Source: Pseudorhodobacter antarcticus (GTDB taxonomy: Bacteria; Pseudomonadota; Alphaproteobacteria; Rhodobacterales; Rhodobacteraceae). From it: DNA of 64,000 nucleotides. The stretch lies in the NCBI GenBank assembly GCA_945860375.1, contig CAMAQR010000015.1:8774-72773 (forward strand), written 5' to 3'. A program made the position numbers and the translations under genes. The stretch's first letter is position 1; each line of letters opens with the position of its first letter. This document shows, one piece after another, positions 37,862-47,287 of the stretch. Below the pieces are notes generated by a model. It was not told the origin of the DNA. It did no database searches and saw only the letters and a program-made list of their open reading frames with translations.

Positions 37862-40330
37862 TCAAGGTGCGGGCGTCAACCGCGTTACCCCCACCGCCGC
37901 CGCCCGCGCCAGTTCCGGGTCCAGTGACATCGGGATGTATTCGCCACGCCGCCACAGCTCTGACATATCGTCGTAATAGGCCGACAGCGGATGCCCGGAT
38001 TGCCCGGTCGATTGGATGAACACCGAGCTGTCGGGGTCTGCGAAGTCATAAACCCCGCGATAGCCGCCGCCGTGGACGTTCAGATAAGGGTTCGCGCCGG
38101 TGCCCTTGGTGCGCCCGCGCAGCAGCGTGGTGTCGCCACCAGAGGTCGATTGGCGGATGTTGACAAAGTATCGCAGCACCGGCACCTCGCCCAACACCGC
38201 GTGGTCATGCGTTGCCTGATGCGCGTCGCCCCAGCGCCAGCTTTCCAGATTGGGGCCGTAGGTTTCGGTCAGTTCCAGCAGCGCCTGATCCAGCGCCATG
38301 CGTGACACGTCCGTGCATGTCTCCACCGCTGCCGATTGGATGACGTCGCACCAGACCGAAGCGCCGCCAACATTGCGGAACACGCGTTCGATGAACACCG
38401 GCTCTGGATGGTTGAATGTGTCCGCCAGGGCGCCGATCTCATCGCGGGCCAGTCGGTCTTGCACTGCCCGCAGCCATGCCTCGGCGATCAGGGGTTCGGG
38501 CAGATGTTCGTTCATCTCGCCGTTCCATTGCGCCAGCAAATCCAGGGCTTTTTGCCGCATGCGTTCCGCTGTGCCTTCGGGGGCGGCCTCACCGGTGAAC
38601 CACAGATCGGCGCCCAGCAATGGCAGCAGGTTGCGCGCGGTGGGCGATACAGTGTCCAGCTGCGCCTCGATGAAACTGTCGCGCGTGTGCACCTCACGCG
38701 TTTTCATCAGCGCCAGCCAGCGTTGGATGCGCTGCGTGTCGCCCCATTCAAACGACACATGGCGCGGGAAGGGGCGGTCGACGGTCTTGTTGTTGGTGTT
38801 GCCCAGCAGGCCGGAGGTGGGGTTAACAAAGCGCGGGTTGTCGCTGTAGGGCAGCATGCCCTGCCAGCGGTTCGCGCCCTCCCACCCGGGCGCGGGCATG
38901 CGGCCTTGGGTGCGGTGCGACACATCGCGCGCGGGCATCGCACCGATGGTCTGCATGGCAATGCCATCTGCATCCGACAGGGTCAGGTTCTGCGAGGGGG
39001 CCACGAACAACGCACCCGCAGCGATGCCGCCGCTGATCGACCCCGCTCTCATCAACCGCATCGCCGCCGTCATCGACGTATCCGCGCCCGACAGCGCCGT
39101 CCATTCCAGCGCTGCGACATGGCCCGCAGGCGTTACCGAAGCCAGATCATAATGGCTGCCCGGCAGGATCGGCCCGCTTTGCGACCAGCGCAGGGTCAGT
39201 GTCACCGGTTCCGCATCCTTGATGGTCACGATGGTCTGGCGCGAGGTGAAGGGTTTGGGGCCGTCGGGCGTCAGATACTCTTGGGGGTTTTCAGGATTGA
39301 TCCGCTCTATCACCACATCTTGATCGTCGAGATAGGACGAGGTCAGCGCCCAGCCCAGCCGTTCCGACCGCCCCACCAGAACCAAGGGCATACCGGGTAT
39401 GGTGCCGCCGATCACCCCGCCAGAAGGCAGTTCCAGCCGCGCCAGATACCAGATCGACGGCGCGGTGAAACCAAGATGCGGGTCATTGGCGAGCAAACTG
39501 CCGCCGGCGGCAGAGCGGTTCGCCGTGGCTGCCCAGGCATTCGACGCCCCCGCGAAATCGCGGCTGTGAAAGGGCGACAGCGGCGTGTCGATATAGGACG
39601 CTTGCTGTCGGGCAGGCTGCGGAAACTGGCCGGGCATCAGGGCGGCATAGTCGGGCAGGGCGGCGATTCCGCTGGTCGGATCGTCGGGCAGAATGTCGGA
39701 CAGACGTGCAGACGGCAGGATCAGCGACATCTGCGCGCGCAGAACCTCATCCTCCAGATGCGCCGAAAGCTGCAGGGCCATCAGCTTCAGAATGGCAAGG
39801 CTGTCGGCGGCGGACCACGCCGAGATCTCATTGGAAAAGAAGAAAAACTCTGGCGCGCCACGCCCCCGCGCGCCGATATTGACCTGACTGATCCAAGCAT
39901 TCACCCCCGCCGCATAGGAGTCCAGCGCCAGATTGGTGCGCGCATCCTGCGCCGCCACCGACTGCTGCGACAGGGTGTAAAGGTCCAGCCGCCGCAGCAA
40001 TTCGTCGATCTTCACCGTGCGCGCGCCGAAAATCTCGGACAGCCGCCCCTGCGCGGTGCGGCGCAGCATGGTCATCTGCCACAGCCGATCCTGAGCATGG
40101 GCAAAGCCAAGCGCATAAAAGACGTCCGACTCGGTGGCCCCAAAGATATGCGGCACATTGGCGTTGTTGCGTACTATCTCGACCGGGGCAGACAGGCCCG
40201 GCAGAGCAAAGCTTTCGTTGTAATCGGGCAGGGACCGCGACAGCACATAATAGGTCAAAAGCCCGGCCATCAAACCAAGGGCGATCAGCCCGGTCAGCGC
40301 GCGCAGCAACCAGCGAAAGGCGATAAGCAT
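37862..40330 (-). CDS. Penicillin acylase family protein (Ntn hydrolase)
   Basis: 822 residues. An N-terminal hydrophobic segment (about 8-30) serves as signal or anchor, so the enzyme is periplasmic. The alpha-chain part is followed by the autocleavage site in GASNAW, whose Ser (about residue 262) would become the N-terminal nucleophile of the beta chain, then ANDPHLGF and the rest of the beta chain. Family members hydrolyse amide bonds of beta-lactams, acyl-homoserine lactones or similar. The substrate here is unknown; quorum quenching is possible but unsupported. It stands alone between convergent and divergent neighbours. Confidence 0.92.
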   Translation of the reverse strand: MLIAFRWLLRALTGLIALGLMAGLLTYYVLSRSLPDYNESFALPGLSAPVEIVRNNANVPHIFGATESDVFYALGFAHAQDRLWQMTMLRRTAQGRLSEIFGARTVKIDELLRRLDLYTLSQQSVAAQDARTNLALDSYAAGVNAWISQVNIGARGRGAPEFFFFSNEISAWSAADSLAILKLMALQLSAHLEDEVLRAQMSLILPSARLSDILPDDPTSGIAALPDYAALMPGQFPQPARQQASYIDTPLSPFHSRDFAGASNAWAATANRSAAGGSLLANDPHLGFTAPSIWYLARLELPSGGVIGGTIPGMPLVLVGRSERLGWALTSSYLDDQDVVIERINPENPQEYLTPDGPKPFTSRQTIVTIKDAEPVTLTLRWSQSGPILPGSHYDLASVTPAGHVAALEWTALSGADTSMTAAMRLMRAGSISGGIAAGALFVAPSQNLTLSDADGIAMQTIGAMPARDVSHRTQGRMPAPGWEGANRWQGMLPYSDNPRFVNPTSGLLGNTNNKTVDRPFPRHVSFEWGDTQRIQRWLALMKTREVHTRDSFIEAQLDTVSPTARNLLPLLGADLWFTGEAAPEGTAERMRQKALDLLAQWNGEMNEHLPEPLIAEAWLRAVQDRLARDEIGALADTFNHPEPVFIERVFRNVGGASVWCDVIQSAAVETCTDVSRMALDQALLELTETYGPNLESWRWGDAHQATHDHAVLGEVPVLRYFVNIRQSTSGGDTTLLRGRTKGTGANPYLNVHGGGYRGVYDFADPDSSVFIQSTGQSGHPLSAYYDDMSELWRRGEYIPMSLDPELARAAAVGVTRLTPAP

Positions 40331-40408
40331 GGGGCGTGTCCTTGACGGCAGGGTCTGGTTGCCTTCCTAGTCCATCGGGAATTGCGGGGCAATGTGAAGG
40401 ATTGAGCG

Positions 40409-41272
40409 ATGGCAAAGCTGGCGTTTCTTGGCCTTGGGGTGATGGGCTATCCGATGGCGGGGCATCTGGCGGCCAAGGGTCATCAGGTCGTGGTGTACAA
40501 CCGGACCGCCGCCAAGGCCGAGGCTTGGGTGGCGCAGCATGGCGGTTCACTGGCGGCCACTCCGGCCTTGGCGGCCGCAAAGGCTGATTTTGTGATCGCT
40601 TGCGTTGGCAATGACGATGATCTGCGCTCGGTCTGTCTGGGGGCGGAGGGGGCTTTTGCGGGCATGGCGAAGGGCGCGGTTTTTGTCGATCACACCACGG
40701 TTTCGGCGCTGGTGACACGCGAGTTGTCAGCGGTGGCGGCAGGGCTGGGGCTGGGGTTTGTCGACGCTCCGGTGTCGGGCGGGCAGGCGGGTGCACAAAA
40801 CGCCGCGCTGTCGATCATGTGCGGCGGGGTGCAGGTCGACTATGACCGGGCAGAGCCGGTGATGGCCGCCTATGCGCGGGTGTGCAAGCGGTTGGGAGAG
40901 TCCGGTGCCGGGCAACTGGCCAAGATGATGAACCAGATCTGCATCGCGGGCCTGATGCAGGGTTTGGCCGAAGCTTTGGCCTTTGGCGAAAAGGCGGGTT
41001 TGGATGGCAATGCGGTGGTTGAGGTGATTTCTCAAGGTGCCGCCGGGTCGTGGCAGATGGCAAACCGCCACAAGACAATGCTGGAGGACCGTTTTGACTT
41101 CGGCTTCGCGGTGGATTGGATGCGCAAGGATTTGGGGATCTGTCTGGACACAGCCGACCTGATCGGCGCGCGGCTGCCGGTCACGGCTTTGGTCGATCAG
41201 TTTTACAAGGATGTTCAACTGATGGGCGGCGGGCGCGGCGACACGTCCAGTTTGATCCGGCGGTTGCGATAA
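40409..41272 (+). CDS. NAD(P)-dependent beta-hydroxyacid dehydrogenase
   Basis: 287 residues of the 3-hydroxyisobutyrate dehydrogenase family. The Rossmann motif FLGLGVMGYPMA is at residue 5, the substrate-binding DAPVSGGQAGA near 118, and the catalytic Lys region GQLAKMMNQ near 169. It oxidises a beta-hydroxy acid in the cytoplasm; which one (3-hydroxyisobutyrate, tartronate semialdehyde or other) cannot be told from sequence. Preceded by GGATTGAG. A long inverted repeat follows the stop codon. Confidence 0.92.
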   Translation: MAKLAFLGLGVMGYPMAGHLAAKGHQVVVYNRTAAKAEAWVAQHGGSLAATPALAAAKADFVIACVGNDDDLRSVCLGAEGAFAGMAKGAVFVDHTTVSALVTRELSAVAAGLGLGFVDAPVSGGQAGAQNAALSIMCGGVQVDYDRAEPVMAAYARVCKRLGESGAGQLAKMMNQICIAGLMQGLAEALAFGEKAGLDGNAVVEVISQGAAGSWQMANRHKTMLEDRFDFGFAVDWMRKDLGICLDTADLIGARLPVTALVDQFYKDVQLMGGGRGDTSSLIRRLR

Positions 41273-41285
41273 AGAAAATTATGCT

Positions 41286-41332
41286 GGGTTCAACACCCAC
41301 CCTACTTCTGCGGTAGGGTGGGTGTTGAACCC
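41286..41332. repeat. 20-base perfect inverted repeat
   Basis: GGGTTCAACACCCACCCTAC at 41286-41305 and its exact reverse complement at 41313-41332, with a seven-base loop. It separates two convergent genes. On the minus strand it is followed by an A/T-rich stretch ending TTTTCTTT, so it could terminate the SYLF gene's transcript. Confidence 0.8.
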
Positions 41333-41340
41333 GCCATGCG

Positions 41341-41910
41341 TTACGGAATGATCCGCGTGTACTTCACGCCCGCCAAAGTCGCCCCGGCAATCAAGCCTTG
41401 CTGGCCAAAGATCAAACCGATCACCGGGTCCAGTTCGGTGGTTTCCTTGCCCAATGTCGCGCCCTGTTCCGGTGTGGCATAGCGCACCTCGGCCCCGCCA
41501 GCCCAACCGTTGGAGCGCCGAAACCCGGCCAAAGCCGCATCGGTCATGAAGAACAGCGCGTGTGCATATTGCTGCGCGCCAATCTGAAAGCCAATGGTGG
41601 CGCGGGCGGCAGAGTAAAAGTCCACCGTCGCGCCGTTGATCCGCAGCGCGCCACGGCCATAGCTGCCGCCGATGCCAAAGCCTGCCTCTGTCACCAAAGG
41701 CATGAACAACACGCCATAAGCCCGCTGCGCCAGATCACGGGTGCCGGGGTACTGGTTGAACAGATAGTCGCGGGTCTTGTCGACGCGGCCATCAATTATC
41801 GCCGCCCCGCTGGACCCGATGCCATTGCCAAGGGCCGAGCTTTGGCAGCCCGCCAAAACCAAAGCGGCACCGCTTGCCGTCAGAAAACCGCGCCGGGAAA
41901 CCTGTGTCAT
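41341..41910 (-). CDS. SYLF-domain (YSC84-type) lipoprotein
   Basis: 189 residues. The start SRRGFLTASG is a twin-arginine signal and LAGC is a lipobox, so the protein is likely exported folded and lipid-anchored. The remainder has the glycine-rich SYLF/YSC84 lipid-binding pattern (GVLFMPLVTEAGFGIGG, GEV-like FYSAARATIGFQIGAQ and GLIAGATLAGVKYT near the end). Such proteins bind phosphoinositides in eukaryotes; the bacterial role is not established. Confidence 0.85.
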   Translation of the reverse strand: MTQVSRRGFLTASGAALVLAGCQSSALGNGIGSSGAAIIDGRVDKTRDYLFNQYPGTRDLAQRAYGVLFMPLVTEAGFGIGGSYGRGALRINGATVDFYSAARATIGFQIGAQQYAHALFFMTDAALAGFRRSNGWAGGAEVRYATPEQGATLGKETTELDPVIGLIFGQQGLIAGATLAGVKYTRIIP

Positions 41911-42028
41911 GTGAACTGCCTTTTGCCTGCAGAGGCTCTGATGGCCTCACTCTCCCTATATATAGCGGTATTCGGGACCGCTGTCATGTCTTTCGCACCA
42001 AACATGGCAAGCCCCCGCCGACGCCTGC

Positions 42029-43030
42029 CTAGCGGCGTTGCAGCAGTCGTGCCACGCGGGGGGCGAAATAGGTCAGCACCCCGTCACAGCCTGCGCGCTT
42101 GAACGCCATCAGGCTTTCCAGCATCGCTGCGTCGCCGTCGATCCAGCCGCGTTCAGCCGCACCTTGGATCATCGCGTATTCGCCAGACACTTGATAGGCA
42201 AAGGTCGGCGCGCCAAAGGTGTCTTTCACCCGTCGACAAATGTCCAGATAGGGCATGCCGGGCTTGACCATCACCATATCAGCCCCTTCGCGCAGGTCAC
42301 GTTCCACCAGACGCAGCGCCTCATCCGAGTTGGCGGGGTTCATCTGATAGGTTTTCTTGTCACCCTTCAATGCACCCGATGCCCCTACGGCATCGCGGAA
42401 CGGTCCGTAGAATGCACTGGCGTATTTCGCGGCATAAGACAGGATCGCCACGTCGGCGTGGCCGCCAACCTCCAGCGCGCTGCGCATTGCGCCAATGCGG
42501 CCATCCATCATATCGGACGGCCCCAGAATATCCGCGCCGGCCTCGGCCTGCGCCAAGGCCATCCGCACCAAAGCCTCAACCGTTTCGTCGTTCAGGATGA
42601 TGCCATCGCGCACCAAGCCGTCATGGCCCAACGCATTGTAGGGATCAAGCGCCACATCCGTCATCACTGCGATATCAGGCACTGCCGCCTTGATGGCGCG
42701 GATGGCGCGGTTGGTCAGGTTTTCGGGGTTCCACGCCTCTTCGCAGGTCACGGTTTTCAAAGACGGATCGGTATAGGGGAACAAACAGAGCGCCGGAATG
42801 CCCAGTTCGGCGGCCTCTTGTGCCGCCACAACCACCAGATCAAGGCTCAGCCGGTCGACGCCCGGCATCGACGCAATCGGCTCGCGCAGACCCACGCCCT
42901 CGCGCAAGAACACCGGCCAGATCAGATCGCCCGCCGTCAGAGTGTTTTCCTGCACAAGGGCGCGCAGCGCTCCGGTGCGACGGGTGCGGCGAAAACGGGT
43001 GATCGGCGTGGGGCCTGAAATCGGGCGCAT
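42029..43030 (-). CDS. hemB: Delta-aminolevulinic acid dehydratase (porphobilinogen synthase)
   Basis: 333 residues. The second tetrapyrrole step, joining two 5-aminolevulinates. The active-site lysines are in SYAAKYASAFYGPFRDA and MVKPGMPYLD. The metal-binding region reads ALDPYNALGHDG rather than a three-cysteine zinc site, which fits the magnesium/potassium-type enzymes reported in Rhodobacter. The start at 43030 (MRPISGPTP) is preferred over an ATG 18 codons upstream. Divergent from the small membrane protein gene at 43147. Confidence 0.95.
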   Translation of the reverse strand: MRPISGPTPITRFRRTRRTGALRALVQENTLTAGDLIWPVFLREGVGLREPIASMPGVDRLSLDLVVVAAQEAAELGIPALCLFPYTDPSLKTVTCEEAWNPENLTNRAIRAIKAAVPDIAVMTDVALDPYNALGHDGLVRDGIILNDETVEALVRMALAQAEAGADILGPSDMMDGRIGAMRSALEVGGHADVAILSYAAKYASAFYGPFRDAVGASGALKGDKKTYQMNPANSDEALRLVERDLREGADMVMVKPGMPYLDICRRVKDTFGAPTFAYQVSGEYAMIQGAAERGWIDGDAAMLESLMAFKRAGCDGVLTYFAPRVARLLQRR

Positions 43031-43146
43031 CGGGCGGTTCCTTGATGGGCAAAGGGGCTTGCGGTTGTTTGCCTTGCCTGCCATGGAAAGGCGCGCGTCT
43101 CAAGCGGACAATAGCGCGCGGGTGGTCGCAATTGCGGGGGTAGGCG

Positions 43147-43671
43147 GTGGATTGGTATCAGATCGTCTTTGAACACATCGACATGCGGTCCTTTTCCAAC
43201 CTGTGGTACTGGATCGTGCTTGCGGTGATGTGGTCCTCCAGCAGCCATTGGGTGCTGGGCGTGCCCTTCGATCTGATCTCACGCGCGCGCCGCGATGGTG
43301 GAACCGCACAACAGGATCTGGAGCTTTTGGTGCGCATCAACAGCACGCGAATGCTTTACATCGCCCGCACGTCGGGCACTTGGCTGATTGCGTTCTTGTG
43401 CTTCATTCTGTCGACTTTGCTGATGCTGGGCTTTTATTATGACATCGAATTTGCCCAAGCCGTTCTGTTCTTGCTGGTGCCGATGACCGCGCTGGCCGCG
43501 ATGTCGATCCGGGTGGCCGGGATGATCGAGGCGCAAGCGCTGCAAGGCGAAGAGTTGGACCGCCGCCTGATGCGACACCGCTTTTCGGTGCAATTGCTGG
43601 GCATGGTATCGATTTTCGTGACTTCGATGTTCGGCATGTATCAAAACATGCAAATCGGCGCCTTGGGCTAG
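43147..43671 (+). CDS. Conserved membrane protein of unknown function
   Basis: 174 residues starting with GTG (first residues MDWYQIVFEHIDMRSFSNLWYW). About four hydrophobic segments (residues 18-36, 77-97, 104-122, 148-166). I recognise it as a conserved Rhodobacteraceae protein that is sometimes labelled a component of the SufBCD complex; no suf gene is in the window and nothing in the sequence supports that role. A long inverted repeat separates it from mfd. Confidence 0.75.
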   Translation: MDWYQIVFEHIDMRSFSNLWYWIVLAVMWSSSSHWVLGVPFDLISRARRDGGTAQQDLELLVRINSTRMLYIARTSGTWLIAFLCFILSTLLMLGFYYDIEFAQAVLFLLVPMTALAAMSIRVAGMIEAQALQGEELDRRLMRHRFSVQLLGMVSIFVTSMFGMYQNMQIGALG

Positions 43672-43672
43672 A

Positions 43673-43765
43673 GCGGTTCAGGTTTTCATGACAGCCATTG
43701 CATCAAAAGACAGCCAAAAAGGTTGGAAAGACAGAGATTTGCGATCTCTTTCAAACCTGAGCCGC
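43673..43765. repeat. Long inverted repeat with nested hairpins before mfd
   Basis: Outer arms GCGGTTCAGGTTT (43673-43685) and AAACCTGAGCCGC (43753-43765) pair over 13 bases with one G-T pair. Inside are two smaller stems, CCAA/TTGG and the perfect AGAGAT/ATCTCT around TTGCG. The element begins two bases after one gene's stop codon and ends six bases before the mfd ATG. Confidence 0.8.
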
Positions 43766-43770
43766 GTGCA

Positions 43771-46700
43771 ATGACGGCGGCGCGTATCACGCTTGGCGGT
43801 GCGCCCGAAGGCTTTGATGCCCGCCTTGTGGCCCGCGAGTTGGAACGTGGTGCGCCGGTGATCCACATCGCCCGGGATGACAAGCGGATGGAGGCGATGC
43901 GGGCGGCGCTCGCGGTGATGGCCCCGGGCGTTGTGGTGCTGGAACTGCCAGCCTGGGACTGCTTGCCCTATGACCGGGTGTCGCCCAACCCCGAGATTTT
44001 GGCGCGGCGGATGTCGACGTTGGCGGCGCTGGCATCGGGTCTTGCCGGGCCGTTTGTGCTGTTGACCACCTTGAACGCCGCCACCCAACGCCTGCCTGCG
44101 CGGGCTGTCATGCGCACCGCGTCCTTTGTGGCGCGCGTCGGCGACCGGGTGGACGAGGCGCAGTTGAAGGGTTTTCTGGCCCGGATGGGCTTTTCGCCGG
44201 TGTCGACCGTGGCCGAACCCGGCGATTTCGCCATTCGGGGTGGCATCGTTGATATCTTCCCGCCCGGCGATGGCGGCCCGGTGCGGCTGGACTTCTTCGG
44301 TGATGTTCTCGACGGCGCGCGTCGCTTTGATCCGGTGACGCAGCGCACCACCGAAAAGCTGACAGCGGTGGAATTTGCCCCGATGTCCGAGGTGATCATG
44401 GACGAGGCCGCCATCGCGCGGTTCCGGCAGAATTACCGGGTGGAATTTGGCGCAGGCGGGTCGGATGATCCCTTGTATGAGGCGGTATCGGCCGGGCGCA
44501 AACATCAGGGGATGGAGCATTGGCTGCCCTATTTCCACACCGGGCTGGAGACGATTTTTGACTATCTGCCGACAGCTGCGGTGCTGCTGGACGATCAATT
44601 CACCCCGCAGCGTTTGTCGCGGTGGGAGGGCATCGACGATCAGTATGACGCGCGACGCGAGGCGTTGACGGCCAAGGGGCGGCTGGATTCCGTCTACAAA
44701 CCCAGCCCACCGGACCTTTTGTATCTGAACGATGCGGCATGGGAGGCGGCAACAGCCGATCACCGCGTTGTGCAATTGTCGCCCTTGCCGCAATCACCGG
44801 GACCGGGAATTCTGGACGCGCAAGGCCGCATCGGTCGCAGTTTCGCGCCAGAACGCCAGCAAGAAAATGTCAGCCTGTTCAGTGCCTTGTCTGCGCACAT
44901 TAAAGCATTGTCTCAAGAGGGCAATGTGGTCATCGCTTCATGGTCGGATGGCGCACGAGAGCGTCTGAAGGGCCTGCTCGACGATCAAGGTCTGCATTCT
45001 GCCAAGGAAATCAAGGATTTCCGCGACGTACCTGAAGGTCGCGGTGGGCTATACCTGATGGTCTGGGCGCTGGAGGCGGGCTTCACCGCGCCGGGGCTGG
45101 CGGTGATTTCGGAACAAGACGTGCTGGGCGACCGTTTGGTGTCAAAACCCCGCCGCAAGCGCAAGGCCGACAACTTTCTGCGCGAGGTGGACACGTTGTC
45201 GGTCGGCGATCTGGTCGTGCATGTCGAACATGGCGTCGGGCGCTATCTGGGCTTGGAAACCATCACGGCCTTGGGGGCGCCGCATGCTTGCGTCGCCTTG
45301 GAATATGCTGAAAACGCCAAGCTCTATCTGCCGGTTGAGAATATCGAACTGCTTTCGCGCTATGGCCATGAAGACGGCTTGCTGGACCGTCTGGGTGGTG
45401 GTGCGTGGCAGGCCAAGAAGGCCAAACTCAAACAGCGCATTCGCGAAATTGCCGACAAGCTGATGCGCATCGCCGCCGAACGTGCCCTGCGTCATGCCCC
45501 GATTCTGGAGGCTCCGCATTCGATCTGGGAGGCCTTCGCCGCCCGCTTTCCCTATACCGAAACCGAGGATCAGCTTTCGGCGATAGCCGATGTGGTGGCC
45601 GATCTGGAGAAGGGGTCGCCGATGGACCGCCTGATCGTGGGTGACGTTGGTTTTGGCAAGACCGAGGTTGCGATGCGCGCGGCCTTTGTGGCGGCGCTGG
45701 CGGGGATGCAGGTCGCCGTGATCTGCCCGACCACCCTGTTGGCGCGTCAGCATTACCGCAGCTTTGTCGAACGTTTTCGCGGATTTCCAATCAGTATCAA
45801 ACCCTTGTCGCGCTTTGTGAGCACCAAGGACGCCAACGCCACCCGTGCCGCCATGACCGATGGATCGGTCGATATCGTGATTGGCACCCATGCACTCTTG
45901 GCAAAGGGCGTGCGGTTCAAGAACCTTGGTCTGCTGGTGATCGACGAAGAACAGCATTTCGGCGTGACGCATAAGGAGCGCCTGAAAGAGATGCGCTCGG
46001 AAATCCATGTGCTGACGCTGACCGCGACGCCAATCCCGCGCACGTTGCAACTGTCGTTGACCGGGGTGCGCGACCTGTCGATCATCGCCACGCCCCCGGT
46101 GGACCGTCTGGCCATCCGCACCTATGTGTCGGAATTCGATACCATCACCGTGCGCGAGGCGCTGCTGCGCGAGCACTTCCGCGGCGGCCAAAGCTTTTAT
46201 GTGGTGCCGCGGATTTCCGATCTGCCGTTTGTCGAAGATTTCCTGCGCACCCATGTCCCCGAAGTGAGCTATGTCGTGGCCCACGGGCAATTGGCTGCGG
46301 GCGATCTGGATGATCGCATGAACCAGTTTTACGACGGCAAATATGATGTTCTGGTGGCGACGTCGATCGTGGAATCGGGTCTTGATATCCCGACCGCCAA
46401 CACCATGATCGTGCACCGCGCCGACATGTTCGGCCTGAGCCAGCTGTATCAGATCCGGGGCCGGGTCGGGCGCTCCAAAACCCGCGCCTATTGCTATCTG
46501 ACCAGCAAACCCCGCAACCCGCTGACGCCGCAAGCGATGAAACGGCTGCGGTTGATGGGATCGCTCGACAGTCTGGGTGCGGGCTTCAACCTCGCCAGCC
46601 ATGACCTTGATCTGCGCGGTGCTGGCAACCTTTTGGGCGAGGAACAGTCCGGCCACATCAAGGAAGTTGGTTACGAGCTGTATCAGGCGATGCTGGAAGA

Positions 46701-47214
46701 GACGATTGCCAAGATCAAATCGGGCGAATTGCAGGGCCTGTCCTCGGTCGATGACCAGTGGTCGCCACAGATCAATCTGGGCGTGCCGGTGATGATCCCC
46801 GAGAGCTATATCCCCGATCTGGACATCCGTCTGGGGCTTTACCGCAGGCTGTCCAGTCTGGCGACCAAAGTGGAACTCGAAGGTTTCGCCGCCGAGTTGA
46901 TCGACCGTTTCGGCCCGATTCCCAAGGATGTGAACACCCTGATGCTGATCGTGCGCATCAAGTCGATGTGCAAACGTGCAGGCATCAGCCGTATTGACGC
47001 GGGCGTCAAAGGGGCCACGGTACAATTCCACAATGACAAATTCGCCAATCCGGCCGGGCTGGTGGAGTTCATCAAGGCCCAAGGCCCTGCGGCGCGGGTG
47101 GCGGGCAACAAGATCGTGTTGATGGGCGAGATGAAAACCGATGCCGACCGCATCAAGGGTGCCTTCGCCATCGCCCGCGATCTGGCCGAAAAGGTGGTCA
47201 AGCCGAAGGGCTGA
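43771..47214 (+). CDS. mfd: Transcription-repair coupling factor
   Basis: 1147 residues, full length. It releases RNA polymerase stalled at DNA damage and recruits UvrA. The UvrB-like N-terminal domains (about 1-300) are followed by the polymerase-interacting domain (about 480-530, VGDLVVHVEHGVGRYLGL), the RecG-like translocase with Walker A GDVGFGKTEV near 630 and DEEQ box VIDEEQHFG, the RIRGRVGRSK motif near 905, and the C-terminal TRCF domain. The start at 43771 (MTAARITLG) lies six bases past the inverted repeat; the upstream open frame would read through the repeat's arm. Confidence 0.97.
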   Translation: MTAARITLGGAPEGFDARLVARELERGAPVIHIARDDKRMEAMRAALAVMAPGVVVLELPAWDCLPYDRVSPNPEILARRMSTLAALASGLAGPFVLLTTLNAATQRLPARAVMRTASFVARVGDRVDEAQLKGFLARMGFSPVSTVAEPGDFAIRGGIVDIFPPGDGGPVRLDFFGDVLDGARRFDPVTQRTTEKLTAVEFAPMSEVIMDEAAIARFRQNYRVEFGAGGSDDPLYEAVSAGRKHQGMEHWLPYFHTGLETIFDYLPTAAVLLDDQFTPQRLSRWEGIDDQYDARREALTAKGRLDSVYKPSPPDLLYLNDAAWEAATADHRVVQLSPLPQSPGPGILDAQGRIGRSFAPERQQENVSLFSALSAHIKALSQEGNVVIASWSDGARERLKGLLDDQGLHSAKEIKDFRDVPEGRGGLYLMVWALEAGFTAPGLAVISEQDVLGDRLVSKPRRKRKADNFLREVDTLSVGDLVVHVEHGVGRYLGLETITALGAPHACVALEYAENAKLYLPVENIELLSRYGHEDGLLDRLGGGAWQAKKAKLKQRIREIADKLMRIAAERALRHAPILEAPHSIWEAFAARFPYTETEDQLSAIADVVADLEKGSPMDRLIVGDVGFGKTEVAMRAAFVAALAGMQVAVICPTTLLARQHYRSFVERFRGFPISIKPLSRFVSTKDANATRAAMTDGSVDIVIGTHALLAKGVRFKNLGLLVIDEEQHFGVTHKERLKEMRSEIHVLTLTATPIPRTLQLSLTGVRDLSIIATPPVDRLAIRTYVSEFDTITVREALLREHFRGGQSFYVVPRISDLPFVEDFLRTHVPEVSYVVAHGQLAAGDLDDRMNQFYDGKYDVLVATSIVESGLDIPTANTMIVHRADMFGLSQLYQIRGRVGRSKTRAYCYLTSKPRNPLTPQAMKRLRLMGSLDSLGAGFNLASHDLDLRGAGNLLGEEQSGHIKEVGYELYQAMLEETIAKIKSGELQGLSSVDDQWSPQINLGVPVMIPESYIPDLDIRLGLYRRLSSLATKVELEGFAAELIDRFGPIPKDVNTLMLIVRIKSMCKRAGISRIDAGVKGATVQFHNDKFANPAGLVEFIKAQGPAARVAGNKIVLMGEMKTDADRIKGAFAIARDLAEKVVKPKG

Positions 47215-47224
47215 TCCGTTAAAA

Positions 47225-47262
47225 CTTGTCTAAAATTTGTTCACCTTGGCCTAAATATCCAG
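47225..47262 (+). repeat. 3'-end repeat family A, copy 4
   Basis: CTTGTCTAAAATTTG then TTCACCTTGGCCTAAATATCC, beginning 10 bases after the mfd stop codon and in the same direction. The TTGTCTAAAATTTG prefix is shared with the copy at 52281. No G/C hairpin follows here. Confidence 0.75.
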
Positions 47263-47287
47263 CTTGAACGCCAGCCAGTGGCGTGCG

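Noticed and set aside
43147..43671. Component of the SufBCD complex
   Set aside because: A label attached to this family in some annotations; no suf genes are nearby and the sequence is only a small polytopic membrane protein.
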